Assembly: GCA_046724655.1 (NCBI GenBank)
Contig: JBKOWY010000006.1
Coordinates: 1 to 47,367 of the forward strand
From: JALZAA01 sp046724655
GTDB taxonomy: Bacteria > Actinomycetota > Acidimicrobiia > IMCC26256 > JACDBD01
Length of the DNA stretch: 47,367 nt
Direction of reading: 5' to 3'
Shown: positions 8,605-15,922 of the stretch, one piece after another
Numbering within the stretch: position 1 is the first letter of the stretch
Layout of the letters: the number at the start of each line of letters is the position of its first letter
The notes under the pieces: generated by a model
Told to the model about the DNA's origin: nothing
The model's input: only the letters and a program-made list of their open reading frames with translations
The model's database searches: none
Program-made: the position numbers and the translations under genes

Positions 8605-9908
8605 GACTCTTCTTCGCCGAGGACTCGTATCACCGATCCGACGCGATGCACGACATCGACGTCGCGCAGCGCGTGCACGGTGGCGCGCAGGTCGGCTTCA
8701 CGGGCGCGGTGGGTTGCGAAGATGAGCCGCGCGTCGGCGCCGATCCCGCGCTGCTGCATCGACTTGATCGACACGTCGTGGCGGCCGAACTGGTCGGCGA
8801 TCTTGGCGAGCACGCCGGGACGGTCAGCCACCTCCATCAGCAGATAGAACTGCGATTCGATCTCGTCGATGGGCCGTACCCGCTTGCGGCTCAGGGCGCC
8901 GATCGTCGCGCCCCGACCGCCGGACGTGAGGTTCTTGGCCGCGTCGATGAGGTCCCCGAGCACGGCCGAGGCCGAGGGACCACCGCCGGCGCCGCGCCCG
9001 TACAGCATGAGCTCCCCGACCGCGTCGCCCTCGATGAACAGCGCGTTGAACGAACCGCGGACCGAGGCGAGTGGGTGATGCACCGGGATCATCGCCGGGT
9101 GCACTCGCACCGCCACATCGCCATTCAGGCCCTCCGCCACCGCGAGCAGCTTCACGACGTAACCGAGCTCATGCGCAGACGCGATGTCGTGGTCGGTGAT
9201 CTCGGCGATGCCCTCGCGGTAGACGTCACCGGCCACCACTCGAGCTCCGAACGCGATCGACGCGATGATCGCTGCCTTCGCCGCAGCGTCAAAGCCTTCG
9301 ATATCTGCCGTGGAATCGCGTTCGGCATAGCCGAGCATCTGCGCTTCCGCCAGCGCGTCGTGGAACGACGAGCCCTCCTCGGTCATGCGGGTGAGGATGT
9401 AGTTGGTCGTTCCGTTGACGATGCCGATGACGCGGCGGATGCGATCGCCTGCCAGCGACTCGCGCAGCGGCCGGATGAGCGGGATGCCGCCGGCGACTGA
9501 TGCCTCGAACAGCAGGTCGACGCCGGATCCTTCGGCCGTTTCGAAGAGCTCCTTGCCCACGTTCGCCAGCAGTTCCTTGTTGGCCGTCACGACCGGCTTG
9601 CCGGCCTTGAGCGCCTCGGTGATGAGCGAGCGCGCCGGTTCGATCCCGCCGATCACCTCGACGATGATGTCGATATCGGGATCGGTGACGACCGATTCGG
9701 CGTCGTGCGTGAAGAGACTCGTCGGGAGCGGGACGTCACGCTCACGAGCGAGGTTGCGGACGGCCACCCGAGTCACTTCGAGGCGCACTCCCGCGCGCTG
9801 CTCAATGAGGTCGGCGTTTTCTTCCAGAAGCCGAACGAGTGGCGCACCCACGTGCCCGCACCCGAGCAAGCCGACCCGGACGGTTTCGTCGCGAACCGGA
9901 TCCGCCAT
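8601..9908 (-). CDS. hom: Homoserine dehydrogenase
   Basis: 435 aa. It reduces aspartate semialdehyde to homoserine for threonine, methionine and isoleucine synthesis. The N-terminal Rossmann motif is GLLGCGHVG at residues 13-21. The central catalytic part contains NGTTNYIL and the EADPSADIEGFDAAAK-like block (here ERDSTADIEGFDAAAK). The C-terminus is an ACT domain (FYLLMEVADRPGVLAKIA), typically the site of threonine feedback inhibition. The start was chosen at MADPVRDETVRVG, 16 bp after the lysA stop, because the longer reading runs back into lysA. Its stop overlaps the thrC start. Confidence 0.97.
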   Translation of the reverse strand: MADPVRDETVRVGLLGCGHVGAPLVRLLEENADLIEQRAGVRLEVTRVAVRNLARERDVPLPTSLFTHDAESVVTDPDIDIIVEVIGGIEPARSLITEALKAGKPVVTANKELLANVGKELFETAEGSGVDLLFEASVAGGIPLIRPLRESLAGDRIRRVIGIVNGTTNYILTRMTEEGSSFHDALAEAQMLGYAERDSTADIEGFDAAAKAAIIASIAFGARVVAGDVYREGIAEITDHDIASAHELGYVVKLLAVAEGLNGDVAVRVHPAMIPVHHPLASVRGSFNALFIEGDAVGELMLYGRGAGGGPSASAVLGDLIDAAKNLTSGGRGATIGALSRKRVRPIDEIESQFYLLMEVADRPGVLAKIADQFGRHDVSIKSMQQRGIGADARLIFATHRAREADLRATVHALRDVDVVHRVGSVIRVLGEEES

Positions 9909-9924
9909 CGCGCCAGTCTCGCGC

Positions 9925-11211
9925 CTAAGAATCATCCAGGCGGACGAGATCGTCGGGCGTCTCGCGCCGAACCACAATCCGGGCCGCGCCGTCTCGCACG
10001 AACACGACGGCGGGCCTCGGGACCTTGTTGTAGTTCGACGCCATCGAGTAGCCGTACGCACCGGTGACCGGAACTGCCAGCAGGTCCCCGACCTCGACGC
10101 CGCCCGGGAGACGTGCGTCGGCGACGACGAGGTCGCCCTGCTCGCAGTGCTTGCCGGCGACGGAGCACACGAGCGTCCGGACCTCGTCGATGCGAGCCGG
10201 CAGGTAGGCCTCGTACCCGGCGCCGTAGAGCACGGGGCGGGGGTTGTCGCTCATGCCCCCGTCGACGGCGACATAGGTGCGGCCTCCGGGAATCTCCTTC
10301 ACGGTCCCGACCCGATAGAGCGTGATCGCGGCGGGGCCGGCGATCGACCGACCGGGCTCGACCACCAGCCGGGGGGCGCCCTCGAGGCCCGCGGTGGCTA
10401 CCGCCGCGGAGCACGCGGCCCGCACGACGCCGGCGTACTCCGCGATCGTGTGATCGGGATCGTCGAGGAGGTAGCGCACACCGAGCCCCCCGCCCAGGTT
10501 CAGCTCGCGTACCGGCACAGCCGATTCAGCCTCGATCTCGGCCGCCAGCCCGGCGACGATCTCCATGGCCAGCCGGTAGGACTCGAGCACATAGATCTGC
10601 GACCCGATGTGGCAATGAAGCCCGGCGAGCTCGAGCGTCGAGCTGCGCGCCACGCGCAGCGCCGCGGATCGGGCAACGCCGTTCGCGACCGTGAACCCGA
10701 ACTTGGACTCGTCGGTGCCGGTCTCGATGAACTCGTGGGTGTGCGCCTCGACGCCCGGTGTGACACGCACGAGCACCTCCGGCCGCACCGAGCGGTCTGA
10801 CGCGACCTGCTCCAAACGGTCGAGCTCGTCGAACGAGTCGGCGACGATGCGTCCGACGCCCGCGTCGATCGCCTCCGAGAGCTCCTCCGTCGACTTGTTG
10901 TTGCCGTGGAACACGATCCGGCCGGCGGGGAAGCCGGCGCGCAACGCGACGTGCAACTCGCCGCCGGTGGCAACGTCGAGGTGGAGTCCCTCGTCGGCCA
11001 CCAACCGGGCCATGGCCGTGCACAGGAACGCCTTGCCCGCGTACGCGACGTTCCCGGCGCCGAACTGCGTGATGTACTCGCGGCAGCGGCGTCGGAGCTC
11101 GTCCTCGTCGTACACGAACAGCGGTGTGCCGTACGCCTGCGCCAGGTCTTCGAGCGTGCCGGCATCCTGAAGCGCGGGCGGCACCAGCGCCTGGTCGAGG
11201 GGTGCGCTCAT
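9925..11211 (-). CDS. lysA: Diaminopimelate decarboxylase
   Basis: 428 aa, fold type III PLP enzyme that makes lysine from meso-diaminopimelate. The PLP lysine is Lys60 in VAYAGKAFLC. HIGSQ, the glycine-rich LNLGGGLGVRY and EPGRSI are the phosphate and cofactor contacts, and CSVAGKHCEQGDL carries the active-site Cys contributed to the dimer partner. It sits between argS (6-bp gap) and hom (16-bp gap), matching the actinobacterial argS-lysA-hom-thrC order. The first enzyme of the branch, dapA, is also in this window but about 16 kb away on the same strand. Confidence 0.97.
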   Translation of the reverse strand: MSAPLDQALVPPALQDAGTLEDLAQAYGTPLFVYDEDELRRRCREYITQFGAGNVAYAGKAFLCTAMARLVADEGLHLDVATGGELHVALRAGFPAGRIVFHGNNKSTEELSEAIDAGVGRIVADSFDELDRLEQVASDRSVRPEVLVRVTPGVEAHTHEFIETGTDESKFGFTVANGVARSAALRVARSSTLELAGLHCHIGSQIYVLESYRLAMEIVAGLAAEIEAESAVPVRELNLGGGLGVRYLLDDPDHTIAEYAGVVRAACSAAVATAGLEGAPRLVVEPGRSIAGPAAITLYRVGTVKEIPGGRTYVAVDGGMSDNPRPVLYGAGYEAYLPARIDEVRTLVCSVAGKHCEQGDLVVADARLPGGVEVGDLLAVPVTGAYGYSMASNYNKVPRPAVVFVRDGAARIVVRRETPDDLVRLDDS

Positions 11212-11217
11212 GGCCCG

Positions 11218-12909
11218 CTATTGCCCCGGGTCGATGTCATCGTCGATGTCATCGTCGTCGAGTCGCGCCATCTCCTCCGGCGCCGACACGCCGAGCAGGC
11301 CGAGCGCGCTCGCCAACCCCACCCTGCATGCCTCCGACAGCCACAGCCGGGCCTGGGTGAGGTTCTCGTCCTCGCTGATCACCCGGCAGTCCCGGTAGAA
11401 GCCGTGAAAGTGCTTAGCGAATTCCCGGGCCCACGTCGTGACCCGGTGTGGGGCCCGCAGCTCAGCCGCTTCGCTGACGACGTCCGGGTACGCCGCCAGG
11501 GTCCGCAACAGCTCGGTTTCTCGTTCGTGCACGAGTAGGGACAGGTCGACTTCCTCGAGCGGTCGATGCGCGATGCCGCGTTCGGCTGCCTTGCGGTCGA
11601 TCGAAGCGATGCGCGCGTGTGCGTACTGGACGTAGTAGACGGGATTCTCCATCGACTGCGCCGTCACGACGTCGAGATCGAACGTCTGGGGGGTGTCGAT
11701 GCTCTGCAGGAGAAAGGTGAGCCGAACCACGTCGGGGTCGACCTCGCCGAGGATGTCGGCCAGCGTGACGATGTCGCCGGCGCGGCGCGAGAGCCGCACG
11801 AGCTCACCGCCGCGTTCGATCCGCACCAACTGCCCGAGGATGATCTCGGGCTCGCCGGGCGGTAACCCGAGCATCTGCACGCCGGCCTGCAACGACTTCA
11901 CCTGGCCGTGGTGGTCGGCGCCCCAGATGTCGATCAGATGCTCCCAACCGCGGGCGAACTTGTCGCGGTGGTAGGCGATGTCGGAGAGGAGATACGTCGG
12001 AGTTTCATCGCTCTTCACGAGCACACGGTCCCTTTGGTCGCCGTGCTCCGAGGTTCGGAGCCAAACGGCGCCCTCGTGGTCGTACGCCAGCCCCCGCTCA
12101 CGAAGGATCTCGAGCACTTCGCTCACGTCGCTGCGGTCGTGCAGCGTGCGCTCGGAGAACCAGGTGTCGAAGCGGACCCCGATTCGTTCGAGGTCGCGCT
12201 GGACGGAGCGCACGGCGTCGCGGTAACCCCACTCCCGGGCTTGCTCCTCCGTCACCGCGTCACCGAGCTCCGCTCGCATGCGTGACGCCATTTCGACCAG
12301 GTATTCGCCCCGGTAGCCGTCTTCGGGCGGCTCTTCGCCTCGGTAGCGCGCGTACAACGACGCGCCGAAGGTGTCGAGCTGCCCGCCGGCGTCGTTCAGG
12401 TAGTACTCGCGGTGCACGACCGCGCCCTCGGCGGCCAGGAGGTTGGCGATGGCGTCGCCGACCGCGACCCAGCGGGCGCCGCCGGCGTGGATGGGCCCCG
12501 TCGGGTTCAGCGAGACGAACTCGAGGTTGATCCTGCGGCCCGTGAGGGTGTCGCCACGCCCGAACGCATCCCCGGCCGCGACGACCTGCCGGAGGACTTC
12601 GTGGAGCCACGACGGACGCAAGAAGAAGTTGAGAAATCCGGAACCCGCCACCTCGACGCGATCGAGGTGCGGCGGCGGTGATGCGTTGATGAGGTCCGCG
12701 AGGCGTTGCGCGACCTCTCGTGGCGCGACCCCGGATGCGCGGGGAACCTGCATCGCGACCGGGCTCGCCCAATCGCCCTGGCCCCGATCGCGGTCACCGG
12801 GTGTGAGCGCGATGCCGTTCGGCGGCTCGGGAAGCCCGGCCGCCGCGAGCGCGGCGCGGAGAGAATTGTCGAGTTCGTCGCGAATCACGGAGCGTGGTCG
12901 GATCGACAT
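11218..12909 (-). CDS. argS: Arginyl-tRNA synthetase
   Basis: 563 aa, class I synthetase charging tRNA-Arg. It has an N-terminal Arg_tRNA_synt_N domain, the HIGH motif as NPTGPIHAGG, and a C-terminal DALR anticodon-binding domain (VYYVQYAHARIASI). Canonical family members end near LGVSAPEEM; this one continues into an acidic tail, DDDDIDDDID, encoded by a short tandem nucleotide repeat at about 11233-11256. The start shown is MSIRPRS; an in-frame ATG 24 bp upstream (12933), preceded by GAGAAG, is an alternative. It leads the argS-lysA-hom-thrC operon. A tRNA-Arg gene lies 2 kb to the right, an unremarkable coincidence. Confidence 0.96.
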   Translation of the reverse strand: MSIRPRSVIRDELDNSLRAALAAAGLPEPPNGIALTPGDRDRGQGDWASPVAMQVPRASGVAPREVAQRLADLINASPPPHLDRVEVAGSGFLNFFLRPSWLHEVLRQVVAAGDAFGRGDTLTGRRINLEFVSLNPTGPIHAGGARWVAVGDAIANLLAAEGAVVHREYYLNDAGGQLDTFGASLYARYRGEEPPEDGYRGEYLVEMASRMRAELGDAVTEEQAREWGYRDAVRSVQRDLERIGVRFDTWFSERTLHDRSDVSEVLEILRERGLAYDHEGAVWLRTSEHGDQRDRVLVKSDETPTYLLSDIAYHRDKFARGWEHLIDIWGADHHGQVKSLQAGVQMLGLPPGEPEIILGQLVRIERGGELVRLSRRAGDIVTLADILGEVDPDVVRLTFLLQSIDTPQTFDLDVVTAQSMENPVYYVQYAHARIASIDRKAAERGIAHRPLEEVDLSLLVHERETELLRTLAAYPDVVSEAAELRAPHRVTTWAREFAKHFHGFYRDCRVISEDENLTQARLWLSEACRVGLASALGLLGVSAPEEMARLDDDDIDDDIDPGQ

Positions 12910-12981
12910 AGCGCGTACCGACCCGACGCGCATCGTACTTCTCGCCTTGTCCAGGCCCGTAGGAGTTGTCCGGGCGGCGCC

Positions 12982-13008
12982 TTGCGCGGCGCGACGCGCA
13001 GGTATCCT
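12982..13008 (+). promoter_or_regulatory. Promoter candidate for the diguanylate cyclase
   Basis: TTGCGC at 12982-12987 and TATCCT at 13003-13008 are spaced by 15 bp. A small hairpin (TGCCC-GCC-GGGCA) overlaps the expected start site, and a GGGAGGG ribosome site follows at 13024-13030. The spacing is short and the -35 weak, so this is a moderate candidate. Confidence 0.35.
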
Positions 13009-13040
13009 GCCCGCCGGGCAAGCGGGAGGGTTGCGTCGTG

Positions 13041-13910
13041 ATGGGACGGAGCGGCCGCGAGCACGTGCACCTCGATGCGCTCGTGCCAGTCCACACGAAG
13101 GACGCCGACGTCGATTTGACGGGGCAGGATCCCGATGACGCGCGCCATCAAGCGCGCCTGACGAACGCGCTCGTAACAGATTTGCGCTCCGGTGTCAGTG
13201 GCATTCCCTTCGTCTACCGTTCGCTCGATCGGCTTGTCGACATCTACGGCTTGCGCGACGCCGCGATCATCCTCGACGAGGTCGGGCTCGGTCGCCAAGT
13301 CTTCCGCGTCGGGCGTCAGGTCCTCGTCAACGAGGATCTTGCGCTGCTCGAGGGCGAGCCGGGCGTCTACACGGATCCGGCGATCAAACAAGCTGACATC
13401 GACGACCCCTTATTCATCGGCTTGTGCTCCGTCGCGCTGCAGCTCGAGTTGCTCCGCTACGACGCCTGGCACGACTCGCTGACCGGCCTGTACGACCGCC
13501 GGAGCTTCGATCGCATCCTCGAGCTCGCGATCGCCCGCAGCCGGCGCTACGGATGGCGATTCGCGCTCGTCATCCTCGACATCGACCGGTTCAAGGCGCT
13601 CAACGACCGGGAGGGGCACGCCGCCGGCGACGCCGCCCTCCGGGGCCTCGGTGAGCAACTCCGCCGGGTACTTCGATTCGGCGACGACGCCGCCCGAATC
13701 GGAGGCGACGAGTTCGCTCTGATTCTCCCGGAGACCGAGCCCAGCGACCTCCCTGAGCTCGTCAAGCGCATCGAGATCGCCGATCAGAGCCCGCCGCTTG
13801 CGCTGTCGTTCGGATGCGCGAGCTGCCCCGAGGAGGCCGACGACTTCGACACGCTGTTTCGGCGCGCCGACGAGCGTCTGTACGCGGCCAAGGAGAAACT
13901 CAAGGAATGA
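13041..13910 (+). CDS. GGDEF diguanylate cyclase
   Basis: 289 aa from an ATG 10 nt after GGGAGGG; the preceding GTG (13038) is an equally plausible start. Residues 1-140 are an N-terminal sensor-like region with no recognised family motif, possibly GAF-related. Residues 141-289 are a GGDEF domain: DSLTGLYDRRSF, LVILDIDRFKALND, and the intact active site GGDEF at 221-225. The inhibitory I-site RxxD is present as RFGD at 212-215, five residues before GGDEF, so product inhibition by c-di-GMP is expected. No transmembrane segment is evident, so it is probably cytosolic. Its stop overlaps the start of the next gene (ATGA). Confidence 0.93.
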   Translation: MGRSGREHVHLDALVPVHTKDADVDLTGQDPDDARHQARLTNALVTDLRSGVSGIPFVYRSLDRLVDIYGLRDAAIILDEVGLGRQVFRVGRQVLVNEDLALLEGEPGVYTDPAIKQADIDDPLFIGLCSVALQLELLRYDAWHDSLTGLYDRRSFDRILELAIARSRRYGWRFALVILDIDRFKALNDREGHAAGDAALRGLGEQLRRVLRFGDDAARIGGDEFALILPETEPSDLPELVKRIEIADQSPPLALSFGCASCPEEADDFDTLFRRADERLYAAKEKLKE

Positions 13911-14563
13911 ACGTGGACCAGCTCGAGCTGGAATTGCGAAAGCTCCCCGGGATCTGTTGGGTCGCGTTCAACGAGCTTGGAGATTGGCTCGTTGTCCAGT
14001 TGCACGCCATACAGGACACGCACGATGATCTCGCGCTCGAGGCCAGCCAGATCGCAGCGCGTCACTGTGACGTTCCGGTCGCCATCGATCTCGTCCGGTG
14101 GATGACGCCTCCGGCGACCGACCGCGCCGGTCTGGAGAACGCCACGTTGCAATCGAACGGCTCCTCCGCTCTCGCCAGGGTCGGTGTACGCGAGCCCCGG
14201 TTCGAGGTCCTGAGCGTGCTGACAGTGGTCGACGCCGACGAGGTCGAGGTGCACCTCGGCGACGGCAGGACGCGGACGATCGGACGCGCCGCAGTCGCCC
14301 ATGGGCTCCTCGGAGCAGTTGAGGCGACGCTGAAGGCGATTCGCGAGTTCCCCGTCGACCTCAAGGTCGAGGCGGAGTGGGCGCGGGCGATCGAGATGAC
14401 GTCCACGGGTCGTCCCATCGTTGCCGTCGCGTTCGTGCCGGCCGGTGGTGAGGAGTTCTACGGGTTGTCGCGCGCCGACACCGAGATGGAGGCCGCCGCT
14501 CGCGCCACAGTGGAAGCCCTCGGCCAGCATCTTCACGACGCGCGTCCCGCCGAGACCCCGTAG
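13907..14563 (+). CDS. Conserved-looking protein of unknown function
   Basis: 218 aa, start ATG overlapping the stop of the diguanylate cyclase (ATGA), so the two are co-translated. I do not recognise a named domain. The N-terminal part (ELRKLPGICWVAFNELGDWLVVQLHA) looks like a small alpha/beta sensor fold. The C-terminal part (GRPIVAVAFVPAGGEEFYGL, then DTEMEAAARATVEALGQ) looks like a second alpha/beta unit closed by a helix. No signal peptide or membrane helix is present. The fixed pairing suggests a partner or input for c-di-GMP synthesis, which is inference from coupling only. Confidence 0.75.
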   Translation: MNVDQLELELRKLPGICWVAFNELGDWLVVQLHAIQDTHDDLALEASQIAARHCDVPVAIDLVRWMTPPATDRAGLENATLQSNGSSALARVGVREPRFEVLSVLTVVDADEVEVHLGDGRTRTIGRAAVAHGLLGAVEATLKAIREFPVDLKVEAEWARAIEMTSTGRPIVAVAFVPAGGEEFYGLSRADTEMEAAARATVEALGQHLHDARPAETP

Positions 14564-14616
14564 CTTCTGGCCACCCGCTTGGTACCCTCGGCCGCGCAGC
14601 CCTCGTAGCCCAGGGG

Positions 14617-14680
14617 CGCGGCGGCGGTGGCTTTGCCGGCCGTCGCCGCCGGAGCCCGAGCTTGACGAGGGCGACCAGCG
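14617..14680 (+). repeat. Dispersed R element, copy 1
   Basis: A GC-rich structured element of about 60 bp. The core stem GGCGGCGG pairs with CCGTCGCC, and an inner GGC-TTT-GCC hairpin sits within it. It continues GGAGCCCGAGCTTGACGAGG. The same layout recurs at 14731-14794, 27684-27750 and, inverted, at 32944-33001. Here it directly follows a truncated tRNA-Arg 5' end. Confidence 0.75.
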
Positions 14681-14730
14681 AAATAGGTGCGCTGGTACCG
14701 TGCACTCTTACCGCCCTCGTAGCTCAGGGG

Positions 14731-14794
14731 CGCGGCGGCGGTGGCTTTGCCGGCCGTCGCCGCCGGAGCCCGAGCTTGACGAGGGCGACCAGCG
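14731..14794 (+). repeat. Dispersed R element, copy 2
   Basis: This is the second copy in the tandem array, reading the same as copy 1 over the R portion. With its attached tRNA fragment, the 74 nt from 14713 to 14786 can fold as one nested rod: GCCCTCG/CGAGGGC, GCTC/GAGC, GGG/CCC, the R core stem, and a TTT loop. Copy 1 has GCCC in place of GCTC, which weakens the second stem. Confidence 0.75.
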
Positions 14795-14826
14795 AAATAG
14801 GCGCGCTGGTACCGTGAACTCTTACC

Positions 14827-14898
14827 GCCCTCGTAGCTCAGGGGATAGAGCAGTGGCCTCCGGAGCCATGTGCGCAGGTTCGAATCCTGCCGAGGGCG
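14827..14898 (+). tRNA. tRNA-Arg (anticodon CCG)
   Basis: A complete 72-nt cloverleaf. The acceptor stem is GCCCTCG/CGAGGGC, the D arm GCTC/GAGC with an AGGGGATA loop, and the anticodon stem GTGGC/GCCAT around the loop CTCCGGA (anticodon CCG, reading CGG codons). A short variable loop is followed by the T arm GCAGG-TTCGAAT-CCTGC and discriminator G. CCA is not encoded. Upstream, two 114-bp units repeat its first 18 nt and probably its promoter, with TGGTACCGTG about 25 nt before the gene. Confidence 0.97.
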
Positions 14899-14954
14899 CG
14901 GCTCTCCCTTTAGGAGGGAAGGCGAGGAGTGACCTGCCGCGCGAGCCTTGGCTC

Positions 14955-15836
14955 GTGACGGAGTCGACCTTCACTCTTCCCGGTCGCGGCGACGTGGCGT
15001 TGTTCGTACGGCACTGGCCCGCAAGCGGCGGACTTCGCGCTGTTGTGCAGATTTCGCACGGCATGGGTGAGCATTCCGGTCGCTACGCCCGGCTCGCCGG
15101 CGCGCTCGGAACGGCCGGCTTCGACGTCTACGCGCACGATCACCGTGGTCATGGGCGCAGCGTGCGGCGCCCGAGCGAGTTCGGGCACTTCGGACCGGAC
15201 GGATGGAACGCGCTGGTCGCCGACCTGGTCACGGTCGCCGACGCGATCGACGCCCGCAGCAACGGTGCGCCTCGCGTGCTGCTCGGACACTCGATGGGCT
15301 CGTTCGCCCTCCAGCAGTACCTGCTGGATCACAGCGCCGAGATCGTCGCGGCCGTCTTGACGGGGACGTCCGCGGTCGACGTGCTGTTCGGCGGATCGGA
15401 CGTGGACGCCTCCCTGGATCGCATGCCGGGGAACGAAGCGTTCGAGGGGCGCACCGACTTCGACTGGTTGAGCCGCGACGCCGACGAGGTCGACCGCTAC
15501 ATCGCCGATCCTGCGTGCGGCTTCAGCGCTGACGCTGCTGCGATCGCCGACATAGTGGCGGCAGCCATGCGGTCCGTCGACGCCGACGCGCTGGGCAGCA
15601 TCCGCGCCGACCTCCCGATCCTGCTGATGTCGGGGAGCGACGATCCGCTGAGCGGCGCGATGGCACTCGTGGAACTGGTCGCCCAGCGCTACCGGGACGC
15701 CGGCGTGCGCGATGTCACGGTGCTCGGCTACGAGCGCGCGCGCCACGAGCTGTTCAACGAGACGAACCGCGACGAGGTGACGGCCGATCTCATCGCCTGG
15801 CTCGAGCGCCACACGGAGCAGAAAGGACGGCCATGA
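14955..15836 (+). CDS. Alpha/beta hydrolase (monoacylglycerol lipase-like)
   Basis: 293 aa from a GTG, the only usual start in this frame that does not run back into the tRNA. It is a serine hydrolase of the Hydrolase_4 group: oxyanion motif QISHGMGEHSGRY, nucleophile Ser113 in GHSMGS, acid in SGSDDP (229/230), and His264 in RARHELFNE. That order and the HGMGEH motif match monoacylglycerol lipases and lysophospholipases. No signal peptide, so it is cytosolic or peripheral. A good ribosome site is not obvious, and the GTG lies 57 bp after the tRNA. The exact ester substrate cannot be predicted. Confidence 0.88.
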   Translation: MTESTFTLPGRGDVALFVRHWPASGGLRAVVQISHGMGEHSGRYARLAGALGTAGFDVYAHDHRGHGRSVRRPSEFGHFGPDGWNALVADLVTVADAIDARSNGAPRVLLGHSMGSFALQQYLLDHSAEIVAAVLTGTSAVDVLFGGSDVDASLDRMPGNEAFEGRTDFDWLSRDADEVDRYIADPACGFSADAAAIADIVAAAMRSVDADALGSIRADLPILLMSGSDDPLSGAMALVELVAQRYRDAGVRDVTVLGYERARHELFNETNRDEVTADLIAWLERHTEQKGRP

Positions 15837-15922
15837 GGGCGCGGACGTCGGTCGTAGCTCCCGTCGCCCGAGACAATCCGCGCTGATGGCCAGCGCATGG
15901 TCGACTTCGGTCCGCGGCTACC

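Larger units (their letters stand above)
14599..14826 (+). repeat. Two 114-bp tandem units in front of tRNA-Arg(CCG)
   Basis: Units 14599-14712 and 14713-14826 have the same length, and the real tRNA begins exactly where a third unit would start (14827). Each unit opens with 18 nt of the tRNA 5' end (identical in unit 2, one mismatch in unit 1). It continues with a copy of the dispersed R element and ends in a segment containing TGGTACC, which likely belongs to the tRNA promoter. Within each unit the 7-nt acceptor half GCCCTCG is matched 74 nt later by CGAGGGC followed by GACCA. Confidence 0.85.
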
